64,000 nt of DNA. Origin: BJHQ01 sp964654285. GTDB taxonomy: Bacteria > Planctomycetota > UBA11346. Position 1 is the stretch's first letter. Each line of letters begins with the position of its first letter. This document shows, piece by piece, positions 18,383 to 26,673 of this stretch. The notes below the pieces were generated by a model. It had not been told where the DNA came from. It saw nothing but the letters and a program-made list of their open reading frames with translations, and did no database searches. The stretch lies in the NCBI GenBank assembly GCA_964654285.1, contig CAZZJC010000022.1, positions 1 to 64,000 of the forward strand, read 5' to 3'. The position numbers and the translations under genes are program-made.

Positions 18383-19573
18383 TCATCCCGGCGTCGCCTG
18401 CACCCAGCCGGCGAGCCCAGGATCGGACTCGGCCCCGTCGGCGAGGAGCCGTCGCGCCTCGTCCGGCAGCGGCAGCAGGCTGGTGCAGGCATAGACCGGC
18501 GCCGTTCCGGCCATGGCCGCACGAGCCGCCAGGGCCGAACCGGTCAGCAGCGGCCTGCCGCTGCCGGATCGGCGCAGCCAGCGCCCGGATCCGGGCGTGA
18601 AGGCCGATTCCAGCTGCGGCAGCTCCGCCACGGCAGCGGCCGGCATGGCGAGCAGCACCGGTTGATCGCAGGTCAGCGCCCAGGCGAGCACGTTGGCGGC
18701 TTCGGCCGCGTCCGTCGGGGCGGTCACCCACCAGTCTTCGCTGCCCAGGGCGCGTGGCCCTGCGGCCAACGGCTCCTGCGCGACGATCAGCGTCAGCGGC
18801 AGCCCGCGTTGCCCGATCGCGGTCAGGACCGGTCCCCAGGTGATCCACGTGTCGCCAGATGTTTTCCAGCAGATCCGGCGGCCTTCACCGGCGAGCTGGG
18901 CGAGGGCGAAAAGCGTGTCCGCGTCTGCGGGCAGCGCCGACCAGGCGGGATCGCGGTGCGGCAGCAGCAGCGCGGGTTCACGTTCTTCCAGCCACGCGAG
19001 CGCGAAGTCGGTGGTTCCCTCGGAGCGCGGACCTCCGGTCCGCTCGTCGCTGTCTGCGGCCCGCAGGGCCGCGCTCTGAACAGCATCCAACGCCGCATCG
19101 CTGGTGACGACGCTCGGCCACGGCGGCATCAGGCTGCGCGGGATGCTCTCCAGCGCGACCACCGGCCATTCGCGGCGCCGCGCCCGGTGGTCGACCGGGT
19201 GGGCCGGACCGGCCGGCAGGGTCACGGCGAAGGCTTCCAGGCAGGTGATTCCCAGCCCAGCCGCAAGCCGATCCGCCACCGCCACCGGCGCTGGATCGGC
19301 GGCGATCAGCACCACCTGGCCGCCGCGCGGGGCTTCCGCCGCCGCCAGACCGGCCGCTGCCGCGCCAGCGAGTTCCGGCGGCTCGATCCGCAGCAGGTCG
19401 AGCACCGGTTCGGTCGGGAAGCCCGCCCGTGCCAGGGCGGGCAGGGCGATGGCCAGGCGCGCGTCCAGCACCACCCGCGTCCGGGCCGGGAAGACGCTGG
19501 TTTTCACCAGGGCGACGGCACGGGCGATGGCTTCGGCCAGGCTGACGGCGGGACGCGGGTGCGGAGCGGGCAT
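18383..19573 (-). CDS. Degenerate transketolase/DXS-like protein
   Basis: A 396-residue protein that I recognise only weakly. The C-terminal half follows the order of the transketolase pyrimidine and C-terminal domains: RICWKTSGDTWITWGPV, LPLTLIVAQEPL, a VTAPTDAAEAANVLAWAL segment like the family's PADANE helix, then GRPLLTGSALAARAAM and CTSLLPLPDEA. The N-terminal part is short, and the thiamine-diphosphate motif and the catalytic Glu/His residues of DXS are not visible. It is therefore probably not an active synthase. I chose ATG 19573, dropping a non-family leader. Its 3' half contains two GC hairpins (19027-19072) that read as an insertion. Confidence 0.45.
   Translation of the reverse strand: MPAPHPRPAVSLAEAIARAVALVKTSVFPARTRVVLDARLAIALPALARAGFPTEPVLDLLRIEPPELAGAAAAGLAAAEAPRGGQVVLIAADPAPVAVADRLAAGLGITCLEAFAVTLPAGPAHPVDHRARRREWPVVALESIPRSLMPPWPSVVTSDAALDAVQSAALRAADSDERTGGPRSEGTTDFALAWLEEREPALLLPHRDPAWSALPADADTLFALAQLAGEGRRICWKTSGDTWITWGPVLTAIGQRGLPLTLIVAQEPLAAGPRALGSEDWWVTAPTDAAEAANVLAWALTCDQPVLLAMPAAAVAELPQLESAFTPGSGRWLRRSGSGRPLLTGSALAARAAMAGTAPVYACTSLLPLPDEARRLLADGAESDPGLAGWVQATPG
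19027..19072. repeat. Pair of GC triloop hairpins inside a coding region
   Basis: Two perfect 7-bp stems with 3-base loops stand 12 bases apart: GCGGACC-TCC-GGTCCGC (19027-19043) and GCGGCCC-GCA-GGGCCGC (19056-19072). They encode a charged stretch (ALRAADSDERTGGPRSEG) of the transketolase-like protein. The style matches the hairpin cluster at 45213-45323, so a REP-like palindromic element that entered the gene is possible. Confidence 0.45.
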
Positions 19574-19617
19574 CGCGGACTCCTTGCCGTCGGATCGGCA
19601 CGGCGACCATGCCGTGC

Positions 19618-20037
19618 ATGAGCGCCAATTCCATGCCCGCCGTCCACGGATCACGGAGCGTCGCGATCGTCGGCGCGTCGACCAATCCGGAACGCTACAG
19701 CCACCAGGCGGTGCTGCGCTACCTCGCCAAGGGCTGGACGGTGTGGCCGGTGCACCCGTCCGGCCTGGCGGTGGCCGGGCAGGCGTGCTTCCGCACCCTC
19801 GCCGACCTGCCGGGCCGGCCGGACATCGTCTGCATGTACGTCGCGCCGGCGACCGGCCTCGCCATGCTCGACGCCATCGTCGCGGCGGAACCGCAGGTGC
19901 TGTGGCTCAACCCCGGCGCGGATGGGGAACCGCTCGTGTCCGCCGCGCGCGCCCGCGGCCTGCACGTCACCGAAGGCTGCACCCTGGTGGTGCTCGGGTA
20001 CGGCGATCCGCTCACTCTTGCGCTCAAAGAGAAATAA
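19618..20037 (+). CDS. CoA-binding (YccU-like) domain protein
   Basis: A 139-residue single-domain protein of the CoA_binding_2 family, a Rossmann fold related to the N-terminus of succinyl-CoA synthetase alpha. The motifs are VAIVGASTNPERYSHQAV, GWTVWPVHPSG, CMYVAPATG and LWLNPGADGE. The physiological role is unknown for most members. Starts at 19609, 19618 and 19633 are all possible and none has a clear ribosome binding site; I use 19618. It diverges from the transketolase-like gene, with 44 bases between the starts, and converges on mlaF. Confidence 0.82.
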   Translation: MSANSMPAVHGSRSVAIVGASTNPERYSHQAVLRYLAKGWTVWPVHPSGLAVAGQACFRTLADLPGRPDIVCMYVAPATGLAMLDAIVAAEPQVLWLNPGADGEPLVSAARARGLHVTEGCTLVVLGYGDPLTLALKEK

Positions 20038-20052
20038 CGGCCGACCGGCCGC

Positions 20053-20934
20053 TCAGGCGGGGTCGGATTCCTCGTCGGCGTCGGCGCGCAGCGCGGTCAA
20101 CCGGGCGGATTCCGCCTTGGGGGCGTCCGGCCTGACGATCGGCTGCGGGAACAGCCCGGTGTGGCTGCCGCTGACCTCGCCGCGTTCGCTGCCGATGGCG
20201 ATGAAGCGCTGCACCCACGGATCGGCGTGGTCGCGGATCTCGTCCGGCGTGCCCTGGGCGACGAAGACGCCGTTTTCCAGGATGGCGACGCGGTCGGCGA
20301 TGGTGAAGGCGCTGGCGACATCGTGGGTCACCACCAGCGCGGTGGCGTTGAGGCGCCGCTGCAGGCGCAGGACGATGCGGTTGATCACGTCGGTGGTGAG
20401 CGGATCCAGGCCGGTGGTCGGTTCGTCGTAGAGCACCACCGCCGGATCCGAGATCAGCGCCCGCGCCAGGCCGACGCGCTTCTGCATGCCGCCCGACAGT
20501 TCCGCCGGATACTTGTCGACGGCGGCGCCCAGCCCCACCAGGTCGAGCTTGGCGAGCACGCGCTCGCGCACCTCGGCCGGACTGACCCGCGCCTGCAGCA
20601 GCGGGAATCCCACGTTGTCGGCGACGGTCAGCGAATCGAAGAGGGCGGCACCCTGGAAGACGTAGCCGATGCGCCTGCGCGCCTCCAGGCGGCCGTGCTC
20701 GTCCAGGGCGATGAGGTCGCGGCCCTCGACGCGGATGCTGCCGCGATCGGGATCGAGCAGCGCGACGATGGTCTTCAGCAGCACGCTCTTGCCGGTGCCG
20801 GAGCGGCCGAGGATCGCCACCGTCTCGCCGCGCGCGACCGCGAGCGACACGCCGCGCAGGACCTCCTGGCCGGCGAAGGACTTCCACACGTCGTCGACCT
20901 GGATCACGGCGTCGGCGGCCTGGCCGTCGGTCAT
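20053..20934 (-). CDS. mlaF: ABC transporter ATP-binding protein, MlaF-like
   Basis: ATPase subunit of an Mla-type phospholipid or organic-solvent transporter at the inner membrane. The 293-residue protein has Walker A GRSGTGKS, Q-loop YVFQGAALFDSLTV, signature LSGGMQKRVGLARAL, Walker B VVLYDEPTTGLDP and the H-loop VVTHD, with the GAALFDS sequence typical of MlaF/Ttg2A. About 30 extra C-terminal residues are low complexity. The ATG at 20934 overlaps the surE stop by 4 bases. No mlaE or mlaD gene adjoins it, so its membrane partners must be elsewhere. Confidence 0.88.
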   Translation of the reverse strand: MTDGQAADAVIQVDDVWKSFAGQEVLRGVSLAVARGETVAILGRSGTGKSVLLKTIVALLDPDRGSIRVEGRDLIALDEHGRLEARRRIGYVFQGAALFDSLTVADNVGFPLLQARVSPAEVRERVLAKLDLVGLGAAVDKYPAELSGGMQKRVGLARALISDPAVVLYDEPTTGLDPLTTDVINRIVLRLQRRLNATALVVTHDVASAFTIADRVAILENGVFVAQGTPDEIRDHADPWVQRFIAIGSERGEVSGSHTGLFPQPIVRPDAPKAESARLTALRADADEESDPA

Positions 20935-21689
20935 GGCATCACCTCGGCGAGCAGCGCGCCATCGTGGTTGAGATCGGGATGGAGCAGGCTCACCACCGGA
21001 TGCCCGGCGCTGAGCAGCGCGGCATCGTCGGCGTCGGGCGCGGAGCTCGGTTCGGCCGCCCAGTCGCCGACCAGCTTCCAGCCGTGCCCGGTCGCCAGGC
21101 GCTGCGGGCGGTAGCTTTCGCGGAAGCCGGAACGGCCGTGCCGGGCGGAGCGCAGCGGCATCCACGCTTTCGCCGGGGTCGCCGGGCAGTTGAGGTTCAC
21201 CACCAGGCCGCGGAAGCGGTCGCCGGACCTGACCTGCGCCAGCAGCCGCACGGCCCAGCCGGCGGCGAGATCGGCGGCGTCCTCCGGGTGCTCGGCGCCC
21301 TTGTCCTGGCTGACCGCGAGCGCGGCGAAGCCCTCGACCGCGGCCTCCAGCGCAGCGCCCAAGGTGCCGGAATAGTGGATGCTGCGGCCGACGTTCGGGC
21401 CGCGGTTGATGCCGCTGACCACGAGCAGCGGGGGTTCGGGGCAGAGCCGGGTCAGGGCGAGCTTGACGCAGTCGGTCGGGGTGCCGTCGACCGCGAAGCC
21501 GAAGAAGCCGGGTTCCAGGCGCGAGGCGACCAGCAGCGCGCGGTCGAGGGTGATCGCCTGCGACTGGCCGCTGCGCTCCTGGTCGGGCGCGACCGCCAGC
21601 ACCGGTTCTCCGGTGCGCTCGCGCAGGGCGCGGTAGAGTGCGCGCAGGCCCGGCGCGTCGATGCCGTCATCGTTGACGAGGAGGATCAT
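20931..21689 (-). CDS. surE: 5'/3'-nucleotidase SurE
   Basis: Metal-dependent nucleoside monophosphate phosphatase of the survival protein E family. The 252-residue protein shows the family's N-terminal metal site ILLVNDDGIDAPGLRAL, then VAPDQERSGQSQAIT, VDGTPTDCVKLAL, VSGINRGPNVG and the YSGTLGAALEA helix. Its start overlaps the stop of the NtrC-type regulator by 4 bases and its stop overlaps the mlaF start by 4 bases, so it is translated within the same operon. It is slightly shorter at the C-terminus than many homologues. Confidence 0.95.
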   Translation of the reverse strand: MILLVNDDGIDAPGLRALYRALRERTGEPVLAVAPDQERSGQSQAITLDRALLVASRLEPGFFGFAVDGTPTDCVKLALTRLCPEPPLLVVSGINRGPNVGRSIHYSGTLGAALEAAVEGFAALAVSQDKGAEHPEDAADLAAGWAVRLLAQVRSGDRFRGLVVNLNCPATPAKAWMPLRSARHGRSGFRESYRPQRLATGHGWKLVGDWAAEPSSAPDADDAALLSAGHPVVSLLHPDLNHDGALLAEVMP

Positions 21690-23062
21690 TCCTTGACGCC
21701 GTAGCTCTCGAGCTTGCGGTACATCGTCTTGAGGCCGATCTGGAGCTGGCGCGCGGCCTTCGACTTGTTGCCGCCGCAGCGTTCGAGGGTGGCGAGGATC
21801 AGGCGGCGTTCGACCTCATCCATGGGCAGGCCGACGAGCAGGCGGATCGCGGCGTCGGCGTCGGCGGGCGGCCGGGCGGCGGCCGGGATCGGCTCGGCGG
21901 CGGCCAGGCCGTGCGCGAGGCCGTCCGCCTCGATGACCTTGCCGGGATTGAGCACGTAGAGCTTCTCGACGGTGTTTTCCAGTTCGCGGATGTTGCCCGG
22001 CCAGTCCTGCCGGCGCAGCATCTGCAGCACGCCCTCGGACAGCTCCTTCTGCTGGCCGTGGCGCAGGTTGAGGCGCTCGATGAACGCCTGGGCCAGGAGC
22101 GGGATGTCCTCGCGGCGGTCGCGCAGCGGCGGCACCGTGATGCTGACCACGTTGAGCCGGAAATAGAGGTCCATGCGGAAGCGGTTGCCCAGGACCTCGG
22201 TCTTCAGGTTGCGGTTGGTGGCGCAGATCAGGCGCACGTCGGCGCTCATCGGCTGGTTGCCGCCGATGCGGGTGAAGCTGCCGTCCTGGAGGACGCGCAG
22301 GAGCTTCACCTGGCTGTCGAGCGGCATCTCGCCGATCTCGTCGAGGAAGAGCGAACCGGTGTCGCTGATCTCGAACTTGCCCTTCTTCAATGCCACCGCG
22401 CCGGTGAAGGATCCGCGTTCGTGGCCGAACAGCTCGCTTTCCAGCAGATCGTGCGGGATCGCGCCGCAGTTGATCTTGATGTAGGGCCGGCCGGAGCGCT
22501 TCGACAGCGCGTGGATGGCGTCGGCGACGAGTTCCTTGCCGGTGCCTGACTCGCCTTCGATGAGCACCGGCGCGTCGCTCGCGGCGACCTGGCGGATGAT
22601 CTGCTTGACCTGGCGCACCCCGGCCGAGGTGCCGACGATGCGCGCCAGGGCCTCGTCGTAGCCGAGTTCGCGCCGCAGCTGCCGGTTCTCGCGGTTGGCG
22701 TCGGCCAGGCGCACCGCGCTTTCGACCGTGGCCTTCAGGCGCGCGAGATCGACCGGCTTGGTCAGGTAGTTGAAGGCGCCCTGCTTGATCGCGGCGACGG
22801 CGGTCTCCTCGTTGCCGTGCCCGGTGATCAGGATCCACGGCACCTTGCCGAACTTCTCGCGGCCGAGCTCCATCGTCGCCAGCCCGTCGAGGTTGGGCAG
22901 CTTGAGGTCGCACAGCACCGCGTCGATCGCGGCGGCGCCCATCTTGGCCAGGCCCTCCTCGCCGCTGCCGGCGGTGAGGACGATGTGGCCCTCGCCGCTG
23001 AGCACGTCGGCGTAGGTGTCGCGGTTGGTCGGATTGTCGTCGATCACGAGCAGGTTGGCCAT
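21686..23062 (-). CDS. NtrC-family sigma-54-dependent response regulator
   Basis: A 458-residue enhancer-binding activator. The receiver (~1-120) has LLVIDDNPTNRD, the phospho-acceptor in LCDLKLPNLDG and LTKPVD. The AAA+ domain (~140-380) has Walker A GESGTGKE, Walker B LFLDEIGEM and the sigma-54 contact loop as GSFTGA instead of the commoner GAFTGA. The C-terminus is a Fis-type helix-turn-helix (CGGNKSKAARQLQIGLKTMY). Its likely sensor is the histidine kinase gene 48 bases upstream, and RpoN is encoded at 45913-47343. Target promoters are unknown. Confidence 0.94.
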   Translation of the reverse strand: MANLLVIDDNPTNRDTYADVLSGEGHIVLTAGSGEEGLAKMGAAAIDAVLCDLKLPNLDGLATMELGREKFGKVPWILITGHGNEETAVAAIKQGAFNYLTKPVDLARLKATVESAVRLADANRENRQLRRELGYDEALARIVGTSAGVRQVKQIIRQVAASDAPVLIEGESGTGKELVADAIHALSKRSGRPYIKINCGAIPHDLLESELFGHERGSFTGAVALKKGKFEISDTGSLFLDEIGEMPLDSQVKLLRVLQDGSFTRIGGNQPMSADVRLICATNRNLKTEVLGNRFRMDLYFRLNVVSITVPPLRDRREDIPLLAQAFIERLNLRHGQQKELSEGVLQMLRRQDWPGNIRELENTVEKLYVLNPGKVIEADGLAHGLAAAEPIPAAARPPADADAAIRLLVGLPMDEVERRLILATLERCGGNKSKAARQLQIGLKTMYRKLESYGVKE

Positions 23063-23110
23063 GTCAGTGTCCGGCGCCCACGGCGTCCGGTGTCCTTGGT
23101 GCGGGGGAGG

Positions 23111-23983
23111 TCAGGTCGTGGCCGGGCGCCGCCGGCTGCGGCGCGGCGGCGGCGCGGTGTCCGTGGGCGGCGGCGCGGAGGGCGCGGGCGGAGGGACGGC
23201 CCTGGCCGCGTCCGGCATCGGCAGTTCGCGCAGCGCCTGCGCCGGGCCGAGCCGGGTCGGGAACTCGAAGGTGAAGCTGACACCCTGGTGCGGATCCGAC
23301 GACACCTCGACGGTGCCGTTGTGCATCTCGACCAGGCGGCGGACGATGGCCAGGCCCAGGCCGGTGCCGCTGTCCTTGGTGCTGGTGAAGGGTTCGAACA
23401 GGTGCGCCGCGACCTTGTCCGGCAGTGGCGGGCCGTTGTTGGCGATGACCAGGCGCACGGATTCGTGCCCGCGCCGGGTCAGCAGCAGCAGCTTGCGCAG
23501 CGGCTGGATCTCCAGCGGCCGGTCGGCCAGCGCCTCGATCGCGTTCTGCACCACGTTCACCACCACCGAGCGCAGGTGCTGGCGGTCGCCGGCGATCAGG
23601 CAGAGCGCCTCGTCGGCGTGGAACGTCGCCTCGACCGCCTGCTGCGCGAAGCGTTCACGGTATTCGTCGAGGATCTCCCGGATCAGGCGGTTGAGATCGA
23701 CCGCCTCGGGGTCGGGCCGCACCGGGCGGGCGAAGGCGAGGAAGCTCTGCGCCACCAGGTTCAGGCTGCGCGCGCTGTCGTGGATGCGGCGCAGGCGCTT
23801 GTCCAGGCGCTCGCGTTCGTGCTCGGGCAGGGACAACGCGGCGACCTGCGCCTGCAGCAGTTCAGCGTTGAGCAGCACCACCCCGAGCGGGTTCTTGAGT
23901 TCATGCACCAGGCTGCCGGCGATGCGCCCGAGGTCGGCCAGGCGGTCGCGGTCGTCCTCGATGGCGAAGCCCGGACCCTTCAT
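23111..23983 (-). CDS. NtrB-like cytoplasmic sensor histidine kinase without sensor domain
   Basis: A 290-residue kinase core. The phospho-acceptor helix is LGRIAGSLVHELKNPLGVVL. The ATPase domain has VVVNVVQNAIEAL (N box), VIANNGPPLP in place of a canonical DxG box, FEPFTSTKDSGTGLGLAIV and VEMHNGTVEV. There is no transmembrane helix or PAS domain: only about 15 residues precede the dimerisation helix, so the signal must come from a partner. The last ~60 residues are Pro/Arg-rich. It overlaps def by 4 bases and lies 48 bases upstream of its probable response regulator. Confidence 0.9.
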   Translation of the reverse strand: MKGPGFAIEDDRDRLADLGRIAGSLVHELKNPLGVVLLNAELLQAQVAALSLPEHERERLDKRLRRIHDSARSLNLVAQSFLAFARPVRPDPEAVDLNRLIREILDEYRERFAQQAVEATFHADEALCLIAGDRQHLRSVVVNVVQNAIEALADRPLEIQPLRKLLLLTRRGHESVRLVIANNGPPLPDKVAAHLFEPFTSTKDSGTGLGLAIVRRLVEMHNGTVEVSSDPHQGVSFTFEFPTRLGPAQALRELPMPDAARAVPPPAPSAPPPTDTAPPPRRSRRRPATT

Positions 23984-24582
23984 CGCCGGAGGACCGCCCC
24001 GGCGCTGCCGGTGGCCTTGCGGTAGTCGTCTTCCAGATCGCGCATCTTCTTGCGCACGAGCAGCAGTTGCGGCGCGGTCAGGTGGTCGACGAACACCTTG
24101 CCGTCGAGGTGGTCGAGTTCGTGCTGGACGACGATGCCGAGGAAATCGCCGGCGCCGACGTCGAGGCTCTGCCGGCGGGTCGCGCCGTATTCATCCTGCC
24201 AGACGATGTCGAAGCGGTCGTGCCGGTTCACCTTGGCGTAGATGCCGGGGAAGCTCAGGCAGCCTTCCTCGAACACCGTGGTGCCGCTGCAGTTTTCCAG
24301 ACGCGGATTGATCCACACCCGGGGCGACGGCGGCTGCTCGTCGCCGTTCTCGTCCTTCCGCCTGGTGTGGTCGGTGATGAAGACGCGCTTCGCCACCGCG
24401 ACCTGCGGCGCGGCCAGGCCGACGCCGCGTTCGTCCTCCATGACCTGGAACATGCGCTGGCAGAACCGGCGCAGGTCGTCGTCGAACACGGTCACGGGCT
24501 CTGCGACCTGACGCAGGGCGGGGTGGGGGTACTGGACGAGGCGCAGGTCGCTGGGCCAGGTGGAAGGGACGGTGCGTGACAT
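23980..24582 (-). CDS. def: Peptide deformylase
   Basis: Metalloenzyme that removes formyl groups from new N-termini. The 200-residue protein has all three family motifs: GVGLAAPQV, EEGCLSFPG (Cys metal ligand) and QHELDHLDG (His ligands and catalytic Glu). It is the first gene of the minus-strand operon and overlaps the following histidine kinase by 4 bases. It lacks an adjacent fmt gene, the common partner elsewhere. The start at ATG 24582 faces the divergent TPR gene across a 123-base gap. Confidence 0.96.
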   Translation of the reverse strand: MSRTVPSTWPSDLRLVQYPHPALRQVAEPVTVFDDDLRRFCQRMFQVMEDERGVGLAAPQVAVAKRVFITDHTRRKDENGDEQPPSPRVWINPRLENCSGTTVFEEGCLSFPGIYAKVNRHDRFDIVWQDEYGATRRQSLDVGAGDFLGIVVQHELDHLDGKVFVDHLTAPQLLLVRKKMRDLEDDYRKATGSAGAVLRR

Positions 24583-24705
24583 TGCGGATGGTTCGGGGCT
24601 TGTGCGGTGGGTGGGAACTCTAGGCTTCCCCCCTCGCTCGCAACCGCTTTCCGGTCGATTAGGCCTGATTCCGGGCCGACTTGTCCAAAGGGCGCCGCCT
24701 CACCT

Positions 24706-26097
24706 ATGCCAGACCTCTCCAAGCATCTCGCCGCCGCCAAGCAGTCGCTCGACCGCGGGCAATACGACATCGCGATCGCCCGCATGGAGGACTGCGTCGA
24801 CATCGATCCGACCCAGCTCGACATCTACCGCATCCTCATCGATGCCGCCAAGCGCAAGGCCAAGATCACCGAGAAGAGCCTGTTCGGGAAGCTGGGCATC
24901 AACATGTCGGTGTCGCTGAGCAACGATCCGCACAAGAAGTTCGTCGGCGCGGTCAAGCGCCTGAGCAAGAACCCCGATCCCAAGACCATCCTCGAAGCCG
25001 CTGATTCCGCCCGGGCCCTCGCCGCCACGGTCAAGCCGATGATCGAGGTCGCGATCCTGCTCTACGAAGAGCACCGGTCCTCCGGCCTGTTCGCCGAGAA
25101 GTGCCTGTGGAACCTCGCGCACCTGTACTACGACAAGTACCGCGTCATCTCGAAGGGCGCCGACGCCGCCAGTCTGGAAAAAGCGCTGAAGGTCCTGGCC
25201 GACCTGGAAAAGGCCATGCCGGCGCACGGCGAGGCCTCGAAGAAGCTCAAGGACTGGCAGGCCGAGTTCACCATCCAGTCGCGCAACCGCATCAAGTCGG
25301 ACAAGTCCGCTGGCGGGGAAAAGGCCGGCGACTACCGCTCCGAGGTCGCGGATTCGGCCAAGGCGCGCCGGCTGGAGATGCTCAACCGCATCGTCCGCAC
25401 CCCGGACGAGGCGCGCGAGGTGCTCGCCTTCCTCGACCAGGATCTGGCCGTCAATCCCAACGACAAGAACGGCTGGACGAAGAAGGGTGACATCCATCTG
25501 CGCTTCGACCAGCTGGCCGAGGCCCACGCCGCCCTGACCAAGGCGCAGGAGATCGATCCCGCCGACTTCAACATCACCATGCGCCTGGGCGATGTCGCGA
25601 TCGCCGAGGCCAAGCGCCAGGTCGGGCTCGCCCGCCGCAACGGCGGCGACGTGGCTGGGCTAGAACGCCGCCTGATCGAGGCCGAGCTGGCCGAGGTCCG
25701 CCGCCGCGTCGAGCGCCAGCCGACCGACATGGGCCACCGCTTCCGCCTCGGCACGCTCCTCCTCCAGGCCGGCCAGATCGAGGCCGCCGCTGCGGAATTC
25801 CAGCGTTCCGTCAACGACCCCCGCCTGCGCAAGAGCTCGCACCGCAGCCTCGGCGAATGCTTTGTGCGCAAGAATCTCCTTGATCTTGCGGCGGATCAGT
25901 TTAACTCGTTCCTCCGCCTTGCGGAGGATGACACCGCCGACGAGGCCAAGGAGGTCCGGTACCAGCTCGCCCGCGTCTACGAAAACCTCGAAAACGCCAA
26001 GGAGGCGATCGAGCACTTCACCCGCCTGGTCACCATCGACCTCGGATTCAAGGACGCCGCCGAACGTCTCGCGCGCATCAAGGACAACCGGAAATAA
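24706..26097 (+). CDS. TPR-repeat protein
   Basis: A 463-residue soluble protein built mostly of tetratricopeptide-like helices, probably a scaffold. Clear repeats are SLDRGQYDIAIARMEDCVDI near the N-terminus, KGDIHLRFDQLAEAHAALTK in the middle and LGTLLLQAGQIEAAAAEFQR towards the end. A Lys/Asp-rich linker lies between the first and later repeats. There is no signal peptide when the ATG at 24706 is used; the family-like sequence begins there. It diverges from def and precedes the ribosomal protein genes. I cannot assign a partner. Confidence 0.82.
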   Translation: MPDLSKHLAAAKQSLDRGQYDIAIARMEDCVDIDPTQLDIYRILIDAAKRKAKITEKSLFGKLGINMSVSLSNDPHKKFVGAVKRLSKNPDPKTILEAADSARALAATVKPMIEVAILLYEEHRSSGLFAEKCLWNLAHLYYDKYRVISKGADAASLEKALKVLADLEKAMPAHGEASKKLKDWQAEFTIQSRNRIKSDKSAGGEKAGDYRSEVADSAKARRLEMLNRIVRTPDEAREVLAFLDQDLAVNPNDKNGWTKKGDIHLRFDQLAEAHAALTKAQEIDPADFNITMRLGDVAIAEAKRQVGLARRNGGDVAGLERRLIEAELAEVRRRVERQPTDMGHRFRLGTLLLQAGQIEAAAAEFQRSVNDPRLRKSSHRSLGECFVRKNLLDLAADQFNSFLRLAEDDTADEAKEVRYQLARVYENLENAKEAIEHFTRLVTIDLGFKDAAERLARIKDNRK

Positions 26098-26176
26098 TCG
26101 TCGCCCCAGCTTTTGATCCCCATCCAGCAGCCACTCTCCCCACCGTACCCAGCCTACCAGCAGACCAGAGCCCACG

Positions 26177-26554
26177 ATGCCCCACACCCGCAGCGCCAAG
26201 AAGCGCCTCCGCCAGAACCTCGAACGGCGCACGCGCAACCGCGATCGGACGACCGAGATCAAGACCCTGCGCAAGAAGATCGACCGCGCCGTCCATGACG
26301 GCCAGACCGCCGAGGCCGAGACGCTCTACCGCGAATTCGCGAAGCGGGTCGATCAGGCCGCGAGCACCAACACCCTGCACCGCAATGCCGCCGCGCGCCT
26401 GAAGTCGCGCACCGCGATCCGCCTGCGCAAGCCGCAGAGCGACGAGAGCAAGAAGGCCCAGGCGAAGGCCGCCGACAAGGCCGAGCGCGCCGAAAAGGCT
26501 GAGAAGACCGACAAGGCTCCGGCCAAGAAGAAGGCCGCCAGCCCCAAGCCCTGA
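26177..26554 (+). CDS. rpsT: Small ribosomal subunit protein bS20
   Basis: A 16S rRNA-binding protein of the 30S body. The first ~87 residues follow the family: MPHTRSAKKRLRQNLERRTR, TLRKKIDRAV and STNTLHRNAAARLKSR. A Lys/Ala/Glu-rich tail of about 35 residues (AEKAEKTDKAPAKKKAA) extends beyond the usual end, as in bS6 and bL9 of this window. It sits 80 bases after the TPR gene and 119 bases before rpsF. Confidence 0.96.
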   Translation: MPHTRSAKKRLRQNLERRTRNRDRTTEIKTLRKKIDRAVHDGQTAEAETLYREFAKRVDQAASTNTLHRNAAARLKSRTAIRLRKPQSDESKKAQAKAADKAERAEKAEKTDKAPAKKKAASPKP

Positions 26555-26580
26555 TCTCCGACCGCTCATTACCAGCCTGA

Positions 26581-26640
26581 CGACGGTCCAATCCGGGCCG
26601 TCGAGCGTTCAGGGCCGGCGCTACCGGCCCTCTGGTCGCT
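26581..26640 (+). promoter_or_regulatory. Structured leader upstream of rpsF
   Basis: Two hairpins lie in the rpsT-rpsF gap. The first is CGACGG (26581-26586) with CCGTCG (26598-26603). The second is AGGGCCGG-CGCTA-CCGGCCCT (26611-26631), whose base can extend through an internal loop by AGCG (26604-26607) pairing with CGCT (26637-26640). rpsF operons are often autoregulated by S6:S18 binding a leader hairpin with an unpaired CCG, so this is a candidate. There is no T-run, so simple termination is less likely. Confidence 0.45.
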
Positions 26641-26673
26641 GAAAACGATCAGCCCACGAACACCGGAATACCT

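Noticed and set aside
20038..20051. Terminator between the CoA-binding gene and mlaF
   Set aside because: GGCC-GACC-GGCC is only a 4-5 bp stem without a T-run, expected by chance in DNA this rich in GC.
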